Below, one piece after another: positions 1 to 9,944 of a DNA stretch of 64,000 nucleotides; positions within the stretch are counted from its first letter, which is position 1; each line of letters starts with the position of its first letter. The notes under the pieces were generated by a model that made no database searches, was not told the DNA's origin, and saw nothing but the letters and a program-made list of their open reading frames with translations. This stretch comes from Bartonella fuyuanensis (GTDB lineage: Bacteria; Pseudomonadota; Alphaproteobacteria; Rhizobiales; Rhizobiaceae). The DNA lies in NCBI RefSeq assembly GCF_014197255.1, contig NZ_JACIFE010000008.1, positions 1 through 64,000 of the forward strand, in the 5' to 3' direction. A program made the translations under genes and the position numbers.

Positions 1-2
1 TT

Positions 3-104
3 TCGTTGATCGTTCCAATAGCAATGGAAGAGAAACTTCGTTTTGCTATTCGTGAAGGTGGTCGTACTGTTGGTGCCGGTATCGTTTCTGAAATCGTTGA
101 ATAA
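3..104 (+). CDS. tuf: Elongation factor Tu, C-terminal end (partial)
   Basis: The first 34 codons in frame encode the end of domain 3 of EF-Tu, which carries aminoacyl-tRNA to the ribosome. The visible motifs are [19 protein letters not shown] and the terminal IVSEIVE, which match the conserved EF-Tu C-terminus. The 5' part lies outside the window. It sits 60 bases before rpsJ, the usual alphaproteobacterial order (fusA-tuf-rpsJ). The call is secure from the C-terminal motif, although only the tail is seen. Confidence 0.95.
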   Translation, partial: SLIVPIAMEEKLRFAIREGGRTVGAGIVSEIVE

Positions 105-164
105 ATAATATTTGTTGAGTTCCTTTATTATAAAGGTACTTTCTATAACAGGGAAATAAAGAGC

Positions 165-473
165 ATGAACAGTCAAAATATTCGTATTCGCTTGAAGGCG
201 TTTGATCATAGGATTCTTGATACGTCTACACGTGAAATTGTATCAACTGCTAAACGTACTGGTGCAAATGTTCGTGGTCCCATTCCTCTTCCGACGAGGA
301 TTGAGAAATTTACCGTCAATCGTGGACCGCATATCGATAAGAAGAGTCGTGAGCAGTTTGAAATGCGTACACATAAGCGTCTTCTTGATATTGTTGATCC
401 AACGCCACAAACAGTGGATGCGCTTATGAAGCTCGATCTCTCTGCTGGTGTGGATGTAGAAATTAAGCTCTGA
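165..473 (+). CDS. rpsJ: 30S ribosomal protein S10
   Basis: This 102-residue protein has the full S10 length and the core motifs [12 protein letters not shown] and [20 protein letters not shown]10 is part of the head of the small subunit and, as NusE, also takes part in transcription antitermination. It is the first gene of the S10 operon. A GGGAAATAAAGAGC leader lies just before the ATG. The C-terminus ends in GVDVEIKL, as usual for the family. Confidence 0.97.
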   Translation: MNSQNIRIRLKAFDHRILDTSTREIVSTAKRTGANVRGPIPLPTRIEKFTVNRGPHIDKKSREQFEMRTHKRLLDIVDPTPQTVDALMKLDLSAGVDVEIKL

Positions 474-500
474 GGTTTGAAGACAGAAGGAACAGACCCG

Positions 501-1238
501 ATGCGTTCAGGTGTAATAGCACAGAAGCTGGGCATGACCCGTATTTATAGTGATTCTGGTGAACATGTGCCGGTAACGGTGCTTCGTTTGGAGAATTGTC
601 AAGTTGTTGCTCAGCGTACAATTGAAAAGAATGGTTATACTGCTGTTCAATTAGGTGTAGGCTTTGCTAAAGTTAAGAATACTTCGCAAGCCCTTCGTGG
701 GCATTTTGCTAAGGCTTCTGTTGAGCCTAAAGCTAAGTTGGCGGAGTTTCGTGTTAGTCCCGATAATCTTCTAGATGTTGGTACTGAGATTACAGTGGAA
801 CACTTTATTCCGGGACAAAGAGTTGATGTGACTGGTGTCAGCATTGGTAAGGGTTTTGCTGGTGTTATGAAACGGCATAATTTTGGTGGACATCGTGCTT
901 CCCATGGTAACTCAATCACACATCGCGCTCATGGTTCTACTGGGCAGTGCCAAGATCCTGGTAAAGTTTTTAAAGGCAAAAAGATGGCTGGCCATATGGG
1001 GCAGGTACGTGTGACAACCCAGAATATCGAGGTTATTTCCACTGACATTGAGCGTGGTTTGATTTTAGTTCGTGGTGCTGTTTCTGGTTCTAAAGGTTCC
1101 TGGATTTTGGTACGGGATGCTGTGAAGAAGTGTCTTCCTGATGATGCTCCGAAGCCTGCTGGTATTCGCTGTCTTGAGAAGGAGAAAACAAAAATGGTCG
1201 CTCCAGTGACGGACACCTCTAAAGCTGAGGGAGCCTAA
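501..1238 (+). CDS. rplC: 50S ribosomal protein L3
   Basis: L3 is an early-assembly 23S rRNA-binding protein near the peptidyl transferase centre. The ATG at 501 ([16 protein letters not shown]) gives 245 residues and follows an AGAAGGA ribosome binding site at 485. An in-frame ATG-less extension from 477 (MKTEGTDP...) is not typical of the family. The conserved loop with [17 protein letters not shown] and the MAGHMG motif are present. A Lys/Ala-rich C-terminal tail is common in rhizobial L3. Confidence 0.96.
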   Translation: MRSGVIAQKLGMTRIYSDSGEHVPVTVLRLENCQVVAQRTIEKNGYTAVQLGVGFAKVKNTSQALRGHFAKASVEPKAKLAEFRVSPDNLLDVGTEITVEHFIPGQRVDVTGVSIGKGFAGVMKRHNFGGHRASHGNSITHRAHGSTGQCQDPGKVFKGKKMAGHMGQVRVTTQNIEVISTDIERGLILVRGAVSGSKGSWILVRDAVKKCLPDDAPKPAGIRCLEKEKTKMVAPVTDTSKAEGA

Positions 1239-1240
1239 TA

Positions 1241-1861
1241 ATGGATCTTGTAATTAAAACTCTTGATGGTAATGAAGCTGGCAAATTGAAGGTTTCTGAA
1301 GCTATTTTTGATCTTGTGCCTCGTGAGGATATTTTGCAACGTGTTGTTCGTTGGCAGCTTGCCCGTCGTCAACAGGGGAGTCATCAGTCGCAAGGCCGTT
1401 CTGATGTTTCGCGAACGGGAGCGAAGATGTTTAAACAAAAAGGAACCGGGCGTGCTCGGCATTCATCTGCACGTGCACCGCAGTTTAGAGGTGGAGGTAA
1501 GGCGCATGGGCCAGTAGTTCGTAGCCATGCGCATGATCTTCCTAAAAAGATTCGTTCTCTTGGGGTGCGTCTTGCTTTATCTGCAAAATTAAAAGCAAAA
1601 GATTTGATTATTGTGAATGAGCTGACTGTTAAAGATGCTAAAACGAAAATTCTTGTTTCTTATTTTTCGAAGCTTGGATTTAATAATGCTCTCTTGGTCG
1701 ATGGTAAAGAGATTGATATTAACTTTTTTCGTGCGGTATCTAATATCCCTAATGTTGATATTTTGCCCGTTCAGGGAATTAATGTTTATGATATTTTGCG
1801 TCGCGGTAAACTTGTTTTATCAAAGGCAGCTATTGAAGCTCTTGAGGAGCGTTTTAAATGA
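1241..1861 (+). CDS. rplD: 50S ribosomal protein L4
   Basis: This 206-residue protein starts 2 bases after the rplC stop. L4 binds 23S rRNA domain I and its long loop lines the exit tunnel. The loop is recognised by [15 protein letters not shown] and [13 protein letters not shown]. In enteric bacteria L4 autoregulates the S10 operon; that is family knowledge and I see no leader structure to support it here. The stop overlaps the rplW start (ATGA), so translation is probably coupled. Confidence 0.96.
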   Translation: MDLVIKTLDGNEAGKLKVSEAIFDLVPREDILQRVVRWQLARRQQGSHQSQGRSDVSRTGAKMFKQKGTGRARHSSARAPQFRGGGKAHGPVVRSHAHDLPKKIRSLGVRLALSAKLKAKDLIIVNELTVKDAKTKILVSYFSKLGFNNALLVDGKEIDINFFRAVSNIPNVDILPVQGINVYDILRRGKLVLSKAAIEALEERFK

Positions 1862-2151
1862 CAGATTTTCGCCATTATGATATAATTATTAGTCCAGTTG
1901 TTACTGAGAAGTCTACTATGATTTCTGAATATAATCAAGTTGCTTTTAATGTTGCGCCGAAAGCGACAAAGCCTGAGATTAAGGCTGCTGTTGAAGCGCT
2001 TTTTAGCGTAAAAGTTAAAGCTGTTAACACAATAGTCCGTAAGGGTAAAGTGAAGCGTTTCAAGGGTATTGTTGGTCGGCAGAGTGATGTTAAAAAAGCA
2101 ATCGTAACTCTGGCCAGTGGCCAGGTTATTGACGTTTCAACAAGTCTTTAA
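1858..2151 (+). CDS. rplW: 50S ribosomal protein L23
   Basis: This 97-residue protein has the L23 motifs [29 protein letters not shown] and [10 protein letters not shown]23 sits at the tunnel exit and is the docking point for trigger factor and SRP. It overlaps the end of rplD by 4 bases in an ATGA junction. Confidence 0.96.
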   Translation: MTDFRHYDIIISPVVTEKSTMISEYNQVAFNVAPKATKPEIKAAVEALFSVKVKAVNTIVRKGKVKRFKGIVGRQSDVKKAIVTLASGQVIDVSTSL

Positions 2152-2173
2152 AGAAGCATGGAGATAGGAATTA

Positions 2174-3007
2174 ATGGCACTTAAGCAGTTTAATCCAACT
2201 ACGCCTGGACAGCGTCGGCTTGTTATTGTAGAGCGTTCTTGTCTTTATAAAGGAAAGCCTGTAAAGATATTAACTGAGGGTTTGTCTTCAAAAGGTGGAC
2301 GCAATAATCGTGGTCGTATTACTGCTCGTTTTCAAGGTGGTGGACATAAACGTAGATATCGGTTTGTTGACTTTAAACGTCTTAAACGTGGTATTTTAGC
2401 AAGAGTTGAACGTTTAGAGTATGATCCCAATCGTACTGCTTTTATCGCTTTAATTCGCTATGAGGATGGACAATTGAGTTATATTCTTGCACCACAGCGC
2501 CTTGGTGTTGGTGATTCTGTTATTGCTGGTTTAAATGTTGATGTTAAGCCAGGTAATGCTATGCCTCTTGCTAATATGCCGGTAGGTACAATTATCCATA
2601 ATGTTGAAATGAAGCCAGGAAAAGGAGGGCAGATTGCGCGTTCAGCGGGGACTTATGTTCAATTGGTTGGACGAGATCATGGTATGGCTATTCTTCGTTT
2701 AAATTCTGGTGAACAGCGTTTGGTATCTAGTAGTTGTTTTGCAACTGTTGGCGCTGTTTCAAATCCTGATCATGGGAATATTAATGATGGTAAGGCAGGT
2801 CGGGCACGTTGGCGTGGAAAACGTCCGCATGTTCGTGGTGTTGCTATGAATCCCGTGGATCATCCGCACGGTGGTGGTGAAGGTCGCACATCGGGGGGAC
2901 GTCATCCTGTATCTCCTTGGGGTAAACCTACAAAAGGTAAGCGTACGCGCTCCAATAAAGCCACTGATAAGTTTATTATGCGTACGCGTCATCAGCGCAA
3001 GAAATGA
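2174..3007 (+). CDS. rplB: 50S ribosomal protein L2
   Basis: This 277-residue protein is full length for L2, which is required for subunit association and peptidyl transfer. Recognisable segments are the N-terminal [29 protein letters not shown] and the near-catalytic C-terminal [15 protein letters not shown], which contains the conserved His. A GGAGATAGGA ribosome binding site precedes the ATG. Confidence 0.97.
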   Translation: MALKQFNPTTPGQRRLVIVERSCLYKGKPVKILTEGLSSKGGRNNRGRITARFQGGGHKRRYRFVDFKRLKRGILARVERLEYDPNRTAFIALIRYEDGQLSYILAPQRLGVGDSVIAGLNVDVKPGNAMPLANMPVGTIIHNVEMKPGKGGQIARSAGTYVQLVGRDHGMAILRLNSGEQRLVSSSCFATVGAVSNPDHGNINDGKAGRARWRGKRPHVRGVAMNPVDHPHGGGEGRTSGGRHPVSPWGKPTKGKRTRSNKATDKFIMRTRHQRKK

Positions 3008-3022
3008 GAAAGGTAATCTGAA

Positions 3023-3301
3023 GTGGTTCGTTCAGTATGGAAAGGTCCGTTTGTTGACGGCTATCTTCTTGGTAAAGCAGAAAAAGTGCGTGCAAGTGGG
3101 CGTAATGAAGTTATAAAAATATGGAGTCGTCGCTCTACGATTTTACCGCAATTTGTTGGTTTAACTTTTGGTGTTTACAACGGCAATAAGCATATACCTG
3201 TTTCTGTTTCTGAAGAAATGGTTGGACATAAGTTTGGTGAGTTCGCTCCTACCCGGACTTATTATGGTCATGGTGCCGATAAAAAAGCGAAGAGGAAGTA
3301 G
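3023..3301 (+). CDS. rpsS: 30S ribosomal protein S19
   Basis: This 92-residue S19 starts with GTG at 3023, preceded by GAAAGG. The motifs [30 protein letters not shown] and [17 protein letters not shown] identify the family. S19 pairs with S13 in the 30S head and contacts the A-site region. It lies between rplB and rplV as expected. Confidence 0.96.
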
Positions 3302-3303
3302 GA

Positions 3304-3693
3304 ATGGGAAAAGCTAAGGTTCCGCGCCGGCTTAAAGATAATGAAGCAAGAGCTGTTACACGGACAATTCGCGTTAGTCCGCAAAAGCTTAATTTAGTCG
3401 TTGCGATGATTCGTGGTAAAAAAGTTGATACGGCGTTAGCTGATTTGATGTTTTCACGCAAACGTATTGCTGGAACTGTGAAAAAAACACTTGAATCCGC
3501 GATTGCAAATGCAGAGAATAATCACGGTCTTGATATTGATTCGCTTATTGTAGCAGAGGCTTATGTTGGTAAGTCGATAATGATGAAGCGTTTTCATGTT
3601 CGTGGTCGAGGACGTACCAGTAGAATTGAGCGTCCATTTTCACATCTTACCGTTATTGTTCGTGAAGTTACCGAAAAAATGGAGGCCGCGTAA
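3304..3693 (+). CDS. rplV: 50S ribosomal protein L22
   Basis: This 129-residue L22 has the N-terminal core [21 protein letters not shown] and the tunnel hairpin around [15 protein letters not shown]22 lines the exit tunnel and is the site of some macrolide-resistance changes in other bacteria; the hairpin looks ordinary here. The TAATG junction overlaps the rpsC start by one base. Confidence 0.96.
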   Translation: MGKAKVPRRLKDNEARAVTRTIRVSPQKLNLVVAMIRGKKVDTALADLMFSRKRIAGTVKKTLESAIANAENNHGLDIDSLIVAEAYVGKSIMMKRFHVRGRGRTSRIERPFSHLTVIVREVTEKMEAA

Positions 3694-4403
3694 TGGGTCA
3701 GAAGATCAATCCAATAGGGCTTCGTCTTGGTGTTAATCGGACTTGGGATTCTCGTTGGTATGCTGATAGTGGCGAATATGGACGTCTTCTTCATGAAGAT
3801 TTGAAAATTCGTTCATATGTGCTTGAAGAGCTTAAACAGGCTGCTATTTCTAAGGTTGTTATTGAGCGTCCTCATAAAAAGTGTCGTGTTACGATTCATT
3901 CTGCACGTCCTGGTTTGATTATTGGCAGAAAAGGTGCTGATATCGAAAAGCTTCGTCGTAAGCTTTCAGAAATGACAAATGCTGAAACTTCATTAAATAT
4001 TGTGGAGATTCGTAAACCGGAGATTGATGCTACGATTATTGCGCAGTCAATTGCTCAACAGTTAGAGCGTCGCGTTGCTTTTCGTCGTGCCATGAAACGT
4101 GCCGTTCAGTCTGCTATGCGTCTTGGTGCGGAAGGTATTCGTATCAATTGTTCTGGTCGTCTTGGTGGCGCTGAAATTGCCCGTATGGAATGGTATCGTG
4201 AAGGCCGTGTTCCGCTTCATACTTTGCGTTCTGATGTTGATTACGGTACAGCAGAGGCTAAAACCGCTTATGGCATCTGTGGTATTAAAGTGTGGGTCTT
4301 TAAAGGTGAGATTCTTGAGCATGATCCGATGGCTTCAGAGCGTCGTGCGACGGAAGTTGATCAATCTGTTTCTTCATCGAATCGTCGGCGCGAAAATGCT
4401 TAG
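3693..4403 (+). CDS. rpsC: 30S ribosomal protein S3
   Basis: This 236-residue S3 has the N-terminal [20 protein letters not shown], the KH-domain GXXG segment [16 protein letters not shown] and the C-terminal [12 protein letters not shown]3 helps form the mRNA entry channel and has helicase-like activity. The gene starts at the TAATG overlap with rplV, so the pair is probably translationally coupled. Confidence 0.96.
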   Translation: MGQKINPIGLRLGVNRTWDSRWYADSGEYGRLLHEDLKIRSYVLEELKQAAISKVVIERPHKKCRVTIHSARPGLIIGRKGADIEKLRRKLSEMTNAETSLNIVEIRKPEIDATIIAQSIAQQLERRVAFRRAMKRAVQSAMRLGAEGIRINCSGRLGGAEIARMEWYREGRVPLHTLRSDVDYGTAEAKTAYGICGIKVWVFKGEILEHDPMASERRATEVDQSVSSSNRRRENA

Positions 4404-4439
4404 TTTTTGAGGTTAAACTAAATTTTGGAGTAAAGAACA

Positions 4440-4853
4440 ATGTTGCAGCCAAAGCGCACAAAGTTCCGTAAACAGTTCAAGGGCCGTATTCACGGTGTTG
4501 CAAAGGGAGGTACCAATTTGAATTTTGGTGCCTATGGTTTGAAGGCTGTTGAGCCGGATCGAATTACTGCTCGTCAAATTGAGGCTGCGCGTCGTGCGAT
4601 TACACGTTACATGAAGCGTTCTGGTCGTGTATGGATTCGCATTTTCCCAGACCTTCCGGTTACATCTAAACCGACTGAAGTTCGTATGGGTAAGGGTAAG
4701 GGAAGTGTTGATTATTGGGCTGCGCGTGTTGCTCCTGGGCGTATCATGTTTGAGCTTGATGGAGTTTCTGAGGATATTGCACGTGAAGCGCTAAGGTTAG
4801 GTGCTGCAAAATTGCCGATAAAAACGCGTTTCATCCATCGTATTGTTGAATAA
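4440..4853 (+). CDS. rplP: 50S ribosomal protein L16
   Basis: This 137-residue L16 begins [19 protein letters not shown] and contains [24 protein letters not shown]16 contacts tRNA near the A site, and its conserved Arg of the RMGKGKG loop is a hydroxylation target in some bacteria. A TTGGAGTAAAG ribosome binding site precedes the ATG. Confidence 0.96.
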   Translation: MLQPKRTKFRKQFKGRIHGVAKGGTNLNFGAYGLKAVEPDRITARQIEAARRAITRYMKRSGRVWIRIFPDLPVTSKPTEVRMGKGKGSVDYWAARVAPGRIMFELDGVSEDIAREALRLGAAKLPIKTRFIHRIVE

Positions 4854-4866
4854 AAGAGGTTAAACG

Positions 4867-5067
4867 ATGAGATCTACAGAATTACGGACACAAACGCTCG
4901 ATCAAATGAAAGATGAATTGGCTAGTTTGAAAAAAGAGCAGTTTAATTTGCGCTTTCAGAAAGCGACGGGTCAATTAGAAAAGACTGCACGTGTTAAACA
5001 AGTTCGTCGTGATATTGCACGTGTTAAAACTTTTCTTTGTCAGAAGATAAGTAAAAATAATGTTTAA
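4867..5067 (+). CDS. rpmC: 50S ribosomal protein L29
   Basis: This short 66-residue protein has the L29 signature [20 protein letters not shown] and an N-terminal coiled-coil helix ([20 protein letters not shown]). L29 lies beside L23 at the tunnel exit. It starts 13 bases after rplP behind an AAGAGG ribosome binding site. Confidence 0.95.
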   Translation: MRSTELRTQTLDQMKDELASLKKEQFNLRFQKATGQLEKTARVKQVRRDIARVKTFLCQKISKNNV

Positions 5068-5078
5068 GGAAATAAGAG

Positions 5079-5318
5079 ATGCCTAAACGCGTTTTGCAGG
5101 GTGTTGTTATTAGCGATAAAAGCGATAAGACTATAGTTGTCAGAGTTGAGCGTCGTTATTCTCATCCGCTTCTTAAAAAGACTGTTCGGCAGTCTAAGAA
5201 TTATAAAGCACATGATGAAAACAACCAGTTCAGGATCGGAGATCGAGTTTCTATTCAAGAATCTAGACCAATTTCGAAAGATAAATGTTGGATTGTTGTG
5301 AAAGACAGTGTAGCATAA
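5079..5318 (+). CDS. rpsQ: 30S ribosomal protein S17
   Basis: This 79-residue protein has the S17 OB-fold motifs [37 protein letters not shown] and [14 protein letters not shown]17 binds 16S rRNA early in 30S assembly. A TAAGGAAATAAGAG ribosome binding region precedes the ATG. It ends the S10 section, and a 142-base gap follows before rplN. Confidence 0.96.
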   Translation: MPKRVLQGVVISDKSDKTIVVRVERRYSHPLLKKTVRQSKNYKAHDENNQFRIGDRVSIQESRPISKDKCWIVVKDSVA

Positions 5319-5460
5319 TTAGTTAGGTTTGTTGTTTTGAAATTTAACAGTTATTTTTCGTTGGTAAGTTTGAAAGCGGTAATTTTATCGTTATTTGGCA
5401 GGAAAATCCGGATGTATAAAAAGTACGATCGAATGTATATATTAAAAAAGGTAGGCAGTC

Positions 5461-5829
5461 ATGATTCAGATGCAAACAAACCTTGACGTTGCTGATAATT
5501 CTGGTGCTCGTCGTGTCATGTGTATCAAGGTGTTAGGCGGTTCAAAGCGAAAATATGCTTCAGTTGGTGACATTATTGTTGTTTCGGTTAAGGATGCTAT
5601 TCCTCGTGGACGTGTTAAAAAAGGTGATGTTATGAAGGCTGTTGTGGTTCGTACTGCTAAAGATATTCGCCGTTCAGATGGTAGTATCATTCGTTTTGAT
5701 AGTAATGCTGCGGTTTTAGTGGATAATAAAAAAGAGCCGATCGGTACTCGTATCTTTGGGCCTGTTCCCCGTGAATTGCGTGGTAAGGATCATATGAAGA
5801 TTATTTCGCTTGCTCCTGAAGTGTTATAA
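5461..5829 (+). CDS. rplN: 50S ribosomal protein L14
   Basis: This full-length 122-residue L14 starts [20 protein letters not shown] and has [21 protein letters not shown] and the C-terminal REL-region [11 protein letters not shown]14 forms an intersubunit bridge with 16S helix 44. It is the first gene of the spc section. The 142-base spacer before it could hold a promoter, but I see no convincing -35/-10 pair. Confidence 0.97.
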   Translation: MIQMQTNLDVADNSGARRVMCIKVLGGSKRKYASVGDIIVVSVKDAIPRGRVKKGDVMKAVVVRTAKDIRRSDGSIIRFDSNAAVLVDNKKEPIGTRIFGPVPRELRGKDHMKIISLAPEVL

Positions 5830-5840
5830 GGGGTAATGTT

Positions 5841-6155
5841 ATGCAGAAGATTCGAAAAGGTGATAAAGTTGTTGTTTTATCGGGTAAGGATAAAGGATGT
5901 AGTGGTGAGGTAATTAGAGTTAGTCCAAAAGAGAGCAAAGCTGTTGTTCGTGGGATTAATATGGTTAAACGTCATCAACGTCAAACGCAGAAGCAAGAAG
6001 CTGGAATTATTTCTAAAGAATCTCCGATTCATCTGTCTAATTTGGCAATTGCTGATCCTAAAGATGGTAAACCTACGCGTGTGGGATTTCGTGTGAATGC
6101 AGATGGTAATAAAGTGCGTTTTGCCAAGCGTTCGGGAGATTTGATTAATGGCTGA
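5841..6155 (+). CDS. rplX: 50S ribosomal protein L24
   Basis: This 104-residue L24 carries the KOW motif ([20 protein letters not shown]) and [11 protein letters not shown]24 starts 50S assembly on the 23S rRNA 5' domain. It lies 11 bases after rplN, and its stop overlaps the rplE start by 8 bases. Confidence 0.96.
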   Translation: MQKIRKGDKVVVLSGKDKGCSGEVIRVSPKESKAVVRGINMVKRHQRQTQKQEAGIISKESPIHLSNLAIADPKDGKPTRVGFRVNADGNKVRFAKRSGDLING

Positions 6156-6705
6156 GGAAAGACAAATACCGCGTATGAAAGCATATTATTCTGAAGTGAT
6201 TTGTAAAATGCTTCAAGAAAAGTTTAATTATAAAAATATTATGCAAATTCCGCGGATTGATAAAATTGTGATAAATATGGGGGTAGGTGAAGCTACTGCT
6301 GATTCGAAGAAGCCTTCCCTTGCTGCTGAGGATTTAGGACTAATAACAGGTCAGAAGGCTGTTGTTACGCGCGCGCGTAATTCTATTGCGACCTTTAAAG
6401 TTCGTGAAGGAATGCCACTAGGGGCTAAAGTTACGTTGCGTAAAGATCGTATGTTTGAGTTTTTAGATCGTCTTATCACGATTGCTCTTCCGCGAGTTCG
6501 TGATTTTCGTGGCTTAAATCCGAAAAGCTTTGATGGTCATGGCAATTTTGCTATGGGTATTAAAGAGCACATTGTGTTTCCAGAGATCAACTATGATAAA
6601 GTTGATCGAATTTGGGGCATGGATATTATCGTTTGTACGACAGCAAGAACGGATGATGAAGCTCGTGAACTATTGCGTGCTTTTAATTTTCCTTTTCGTT
6701 CGTAA
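6148..6705 (+). CDS. rplE: 50S ribosomal protein L5
   Basis: This 185-residue L5 has [39 protein letters not shown] and [18 protein letters not shown], which are diagnostic. L5 binds 5S rRNA and contacts S13 and P-site tRNA. The ATG lies inside the end of rplX. Confidence 0.96.
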   Translation: MAEERQIPRMKAYYSEVICKMLQEKFNYKNIMQIPRIDKIVINMGVGEATADSKKPSLAAEDLGLITGQKAVVTRARNSIATFKVREGMPLGAKVTLRKDRMFEFLDRLITIALPRVRDFRGLNPKSFDGHGNFAMGIKEHIVFPEINYDKVDRIWGMDIIVCTTARTDDEARELLRAFNFPFRS

Positions 6706-6729
6706 CGGCAAATGTAGCGAGGTGAGATT

Positions 6730-7035
6730 ATGGCCAAAGTAAGTGCCGTTGAAAAAAATAAGCGTCGTGAAAGAATGGTGAAGCGTTATGCTGCGCGTCG
6801 CGCGTGTTTGAAAGCAATTGTGATGGATCAGAGAGTTTCTCTGGAGGAGCGTTTTAAAGCTTCTGTTCAGTTGGCGGAATTACCGCGTAATTCTTCAAAG
6901 GTTCGGGTTCGTAATCGTTGTGAGGTTTCTGGTCGTCCGCGGGCTTATTATCGTAAGTTAAAAATGTCGCGGATCGCATTGCGTGAACTTGGCTCTGTGG
7001 GCCATATTCCTGGTATTGTGAAGTCTAGTTGGTAA
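6730..7035 (+). CDS. rpsN: 30S ribosomal protein S14
   Basis: This 101-residue S14 is the long zinc-free type: the C-terminal half ([20 protein letters not shown]) lacks the CxxC pairs of the short form. S14 is a late-assembling protein of the 30S head. A GCGAGGTGAG ribosome binding site precedes the ATG. Confidence 0.96.
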   Translation: MAKVSAVEKNKRRERMVKRYAARRACLKAIVMDQRVSLEERFKASVQLAELPRNSSKVRVRNRCEVSGRPRAYYRKLKMSRIALRELGSVGHIPGIVKSSW

Positions 7036-7049
7036 GAGGAGATTATTTA

Positions 7050-7448
7050 ATGTCTATGTCAGATCCTCTTGGTGATATGTTAACGCGTATTCGTAATGCA
7101 CTTGGTCGTAAAAAGGGTAAAGTGGTTACTCCAGCTTCGAAGTTGCGCGCGCGCGTTCTTGATGTTCTTCAGTTGGAAGGTTATATTCGCGGATATAATC
7201 ATATTGATTTAGGTGATGGAAAAGCTGAAATTGAAATTGAATTGAAGTATTTTGAAGGGGTGGCTGCTATTCGTGAAATTTCGCGTGTATCAAAGCCGGG
7301 TCGTCGTGTATATGTTTCTGCTAAGTCACTTCCGCAAGTGGCAAATGGTTTAGGTATTTCGATTTTGTCGACCCCTAAAGGTATTATGGCGGATCATGAA
7401 GCGCGTGAACAGAATGTTGGTGGAGAACTTCTTTGTCGTGTTTTCTAG
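7050..7448 (+). CDS. rpsH: 30S ribosomal protein S8
   Basis: This is a 132-residue S8 from the ATG at 7050 ([17 protein letters not shown]). The start is set by AGAGGAG at 7036, seven bases upstream. An in-frame extension to 7029 runs into the rpsN end and is not used by the family. The motifs [13 protein letters not shown] and [14 protein letters not shown] are typical. S8 binds the central domain of 16S rRNA and represses the spc operon in E. coli. Confidence 0.95.
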   Translation: MSMSDPLGDMLTRIRNALGRKKGKVVTPASKLRARVLDVLQLEGYIRGYNHIDLGDGKAEIEIELKYFEGVAAIREISRVSKPGRRVYVSAKSLPQVANGLGISILSTPKGIMADHEAREQNVGGELLCRVF

Positions 7449-7486
7449 TTATATCAAGAAAACGGAAGAAAAAGTAGGTTAGAACG

Positions 7487-8020
7487 ATGTCTCGTATTGG
7501 AAAGAAACCCATTTTAATTCCTTCTGGAGTTACTGCTACTGTTGAAGGTCAGCTAGTTAAGGCAAAAGGTCCAAAAGGTGAACTAAGTTACGTCGTTAAT
7601 GATGAGGTCTTAGTCAAATTGGAAGAAAACGTTATATCAGTTATCCCGCGAGATCAGTCAAAAGATGCGCGCTCTAAATGGGGTATGTCACGCTCAATGA
7701 TTGAGAATATTTTTTGTGGTGTAAAAAATGGTTTTGAAAAGAGGTTAGAGATCAATGGAGTTGGTTATCGTGCTGCTTTGCAAGGTAAGGATATTCAGCT
7801 TTCTTTAGGTTTTTCGCATGATGTAGTTTATAAAGTTCCATCAGGTGTTACTGTAACTGTTCCAAAGCCCACAGAAATTGTTGTTTCTGGAATTAATAAA
7901 CAGCAGGTTGGGCAAGTGGCAGCGGAGATTCGCGAATATCGTAGGCCTGAACCTTATAAGGGTAAAGGTGTTAAGCATGCTGATGAGTCTGTCTTCCGTA
8001 AGGAAGGTAAAAAGAAATAA
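7487..8020 (+). CDS. rplF: 50S ribosomal protein L6
   Basis: This 177-residue L6 starts [15 protein letters not shown] and ends with [17 protein letters not shown], the conserved C-terminal region. L6 lies at the base of the L7/L12 stalk near the sarcin-ricin loop. Two L6 repeats are visible (about residues 10-80 and 90-165). Confidence 0.96.
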   Translation: MSRIGKKPILIPSGVTATVEGQLVKAKGPKGELSYVVNDEVLVKLEENVISVIPRDQSKDARSKWGMSRSMIENIFCGVKNGFEKRLEINGVGYRAALQGKDIQLSLGFSHDVVYKVPSGVTVTVPKPTEIVVSGINKQQVGQVAAEIREYRRPEPYKGKGVKHADESVFRKEGKKK

Positions 8021-8032
8021 GGATTTTGTATT

Positions 8033-8395
8033 ATGGTTTCATCTAAGGACATTATCCAGCGCCGTGCAAGGCGTGTTCGTCATAGAATAAAAATGGTTTC
8101 TCATAATCGCCTTCGACTTAGCGTTTATCGTTCAAATCAAAATATCTATGCTCAAGTTATCGATGATTTACGGGGATGTACGCTTGTTTCAGCTTCTACT
8201 CTTGAGGGTGATTTAAAGAAGTCTTTAAAGAGTGGTGCTGGTAAAGAAGCGGCTTTCGCTGTTGGTAAATTAATTGCAGAGCGTGCGAAGAAAGCTGGTA
8301 TTGATGAAGTGTTTTTTGACCGTGGGGCATGTGTGTACCATGGACGAGTCAAAGCTTTGGCTGAAGCTGCTCGTGAAGGTGGTCTAAACTTCTAA
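8033..8395 (+). CDS. rplR: 50S ribosomal protein L18
   Basis: This 120-residue L18 has [31 protein letters not shown] and the C-terminal [20 protein letters not shown]18 binds 5S rRNA together with L5. It is followed by an unusual G-rich 113-base spacer before rpsE. Confidence 0.96.
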   Translation: MVSSKDIIQRRARRVRHRIKMVSHNRLRLSVYRSNQNIYAQVIDDLRGCTLVSASTLEGDLKKSLKSGAGKEAAFAVGKLIAERAKKAGIDEVFFDRGACVYHGRVKALAEAAREGGLNF

Positions 8396-8508
8396 AGTTT
8401 TCTTATTTGTGGGTAGATTAGGGGGATTTAGGGGGGGTTCGTTTAAGTTCTTCCAGTTTGGTGAGGAGCTTTTTTATCGTGCTTCCGGAAAAGAAAAAGG
8501 AATGAGGA

Positions 8509-9057
8509 ATGGCACAAAAAGAACGTGGTGAGAGAGAAGAGCGCGACAATGAATTTGTCGATAGGCTTGTTCATATTAATCGTGTTGCTAAAGTTGTAAA
8601 GGGTGGTCGACGTTTTGGTTTTGCTGCTCTTGTTGTCGTTGGAGATCAAAAGGGACGTGTGGGTTTTGGTCATGGTAAAGCTCGTGAAGTTCCAGAAGCT
8701 GTTCGTAAAGCAACGGAATCTGCAAAGCGTAGGATGATTTATGTTCCGCTTCGTTCTGGACGTACGTTGCATCATGATCTTGAAGGCCGTCATGGCGCTG
8801 GGCGTGTTTTGTTGCGTTCAGCTTCTTCTGGTACTGGTATTATTGCTGGAGGGCCTATGCGTGCTATTTTTGAAGCTCTTGGTATGCAGGATGTTGTTGC
8901 AAAATCATTAGGGTCTTCGAATCCTTATAATATGGTGCGTGCAACATTTGATGCATTGAAACAACAAATGCATCCTAGGGATATTGCTGCTCGGCGTGGA
9001 ATAAAATATTCTACTTTGCAGGCGCGTCGTCGCCATTTGATTGACGTAGAAGGGTAG
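8509..9057 (+). CDS. rpsE: 30S ribosomal protein S5
   Basis: This 182-residue S5 has the N-terminal double-stranded RNA-binding domain ([34 protein letters not shown]) and the C-terminal S5 fold ending near [12 protein letters not shown]5 affects fidelity and is a site of spectinomycin resistance in E. coli. The upstream site AAAAAGGAATGAGG sets the ATG. Confidence 0.96.
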   Translation: MAQKERGEREERDNEFVDRLVHINRVAKVVKGGRRFGFAALVVVGDQKGRVGFGHGKAREVPEAVRKATESAKRRMIYVPLRSGRTLHHDLEGRHGAGRVLLRSASSGTGIIAGGPMRAIFEALGMQDVVAKSLGSSNPYNMVRATFDALKQQMHPRDIAARRGIKYSTLQARRRHLIDVEG

Positions 9058-9088
9058 TTTCTGAGATTATCAGAAAAGGAATTAGGAA

Positions 9089-9295
9089 ATGGTTCAAAAA
9101 AAATCTCGGACTGGTAAAACTGTAATAGTAGAGCAAATTGGAAGCCCTATCCGGAACTCACAGATTCAGCGTGCAACCTTAAAGGGGCTTGGATTAAATA
9201 AAATGCGTCGGCGGCGTGTTTTAGAAGATACCCTTTGTGTGCAGGGTATGATTGCTCAGGTTCGGCATCTTGTTCGCATTATAGATAAAGCTTAA
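9089..9295 (+). CDS. rpmD: 50S ribosomal protein L30
   Basis: This 68-residue protein has the L30 signature [20 protein letters not shown] followed by [15 protein letters not shown]. It binds 23S rRNA in the large subunit. The ribosome binding site is AAAAGGAATTAGGAA. Confidence 0.95.
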   Translation: MVQKKSRTGKTVIVEQIGSPIRNSQIQRATLKGLGLNKMRRRRVLEDTLCVQGMIAQVRHLVRIIDKA

Positions 9296-9314
9296 GAATT
9301 GTGGGAGTATTAGT

Positions 9315-9779
9315 ATGAGACTCAATGAACTGCGTAATTGTGAGGGCGCAACAAGAAATCGTAAGCGCGTTGGGCGTGGTGTTGGTTCAGGTACTGGTAA
9401 GACTGGTGGTCGCGGTGTAAAAGGGCAGAAATCGCGTTCTGGTGTTTCCCTTAGTGGTTTTGAAGGTGGACAAATGCCCATTTATCGTCGTTTACCGAAG
9501 CGTGGATTTAGGAATTTTTTTGCCAAAGCTTATAATGAGATTTCATTGGGACGTATTCAGTTGGCAGTTGATGCAGGTAAGTTGAATATTGAAAAGCCTG
9601 TTGATATAATTGCTTTAAAAGAAGCTGCTCTTATTCGTCGTAAAAAAGATGGTGTTCGTCTTCTTTCTGATGGTGATTTGAAGGCTAAGATTGTCTTTCA
9701 TGTTTCTGGCGCTTCAGAAGCTGCTCGTATTAAGATTGAAAAAGTAGGTGGTCAGGTTATTTTTTCTGATGTTATTTGA
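9315..9779 (+). CDS. rplO: 50S ribosomal protein L15
   Basis: This 154-residue L15 has the Gly-rich N-terminal tail (KRVGRGVGSGTGKTGGRGVK) and SGVSLSGFEGGQMPIYRRLP. L15 is a late-assembling 50S protein. A 165-base gap separates it from secY. Confidence 0.96.
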   Translation: MRLNELRNCEGATRNRKRVGRGVGSGTGKTGGRGVKGQKSRSGVSLSGFEGGQMPIYRRLPKRGFRNFFAKAYNEISLGRIQLAVDAGKLNIEKPVDIIALKEAALIRRKKDGVRLLSDGDLKAKIVFHVSGASEAARIKIEKVGGQVIFSDVI

Positions 9780-9944
9780 TAGTTTTTTTGATTATGAGTA
9801 AAAATTTAAAGGGTGTTATAGCTGTTCTGTAAAATCTTTTATGTAAAATTGTTTGAGTTGTGCATTTATTTGTGTTTGAAGATATGGATTTTGTAATTAT
9901 ACTTCTGGAATTGAAAAAACTGGAGTGTAAAGTGGAGACGTTTT

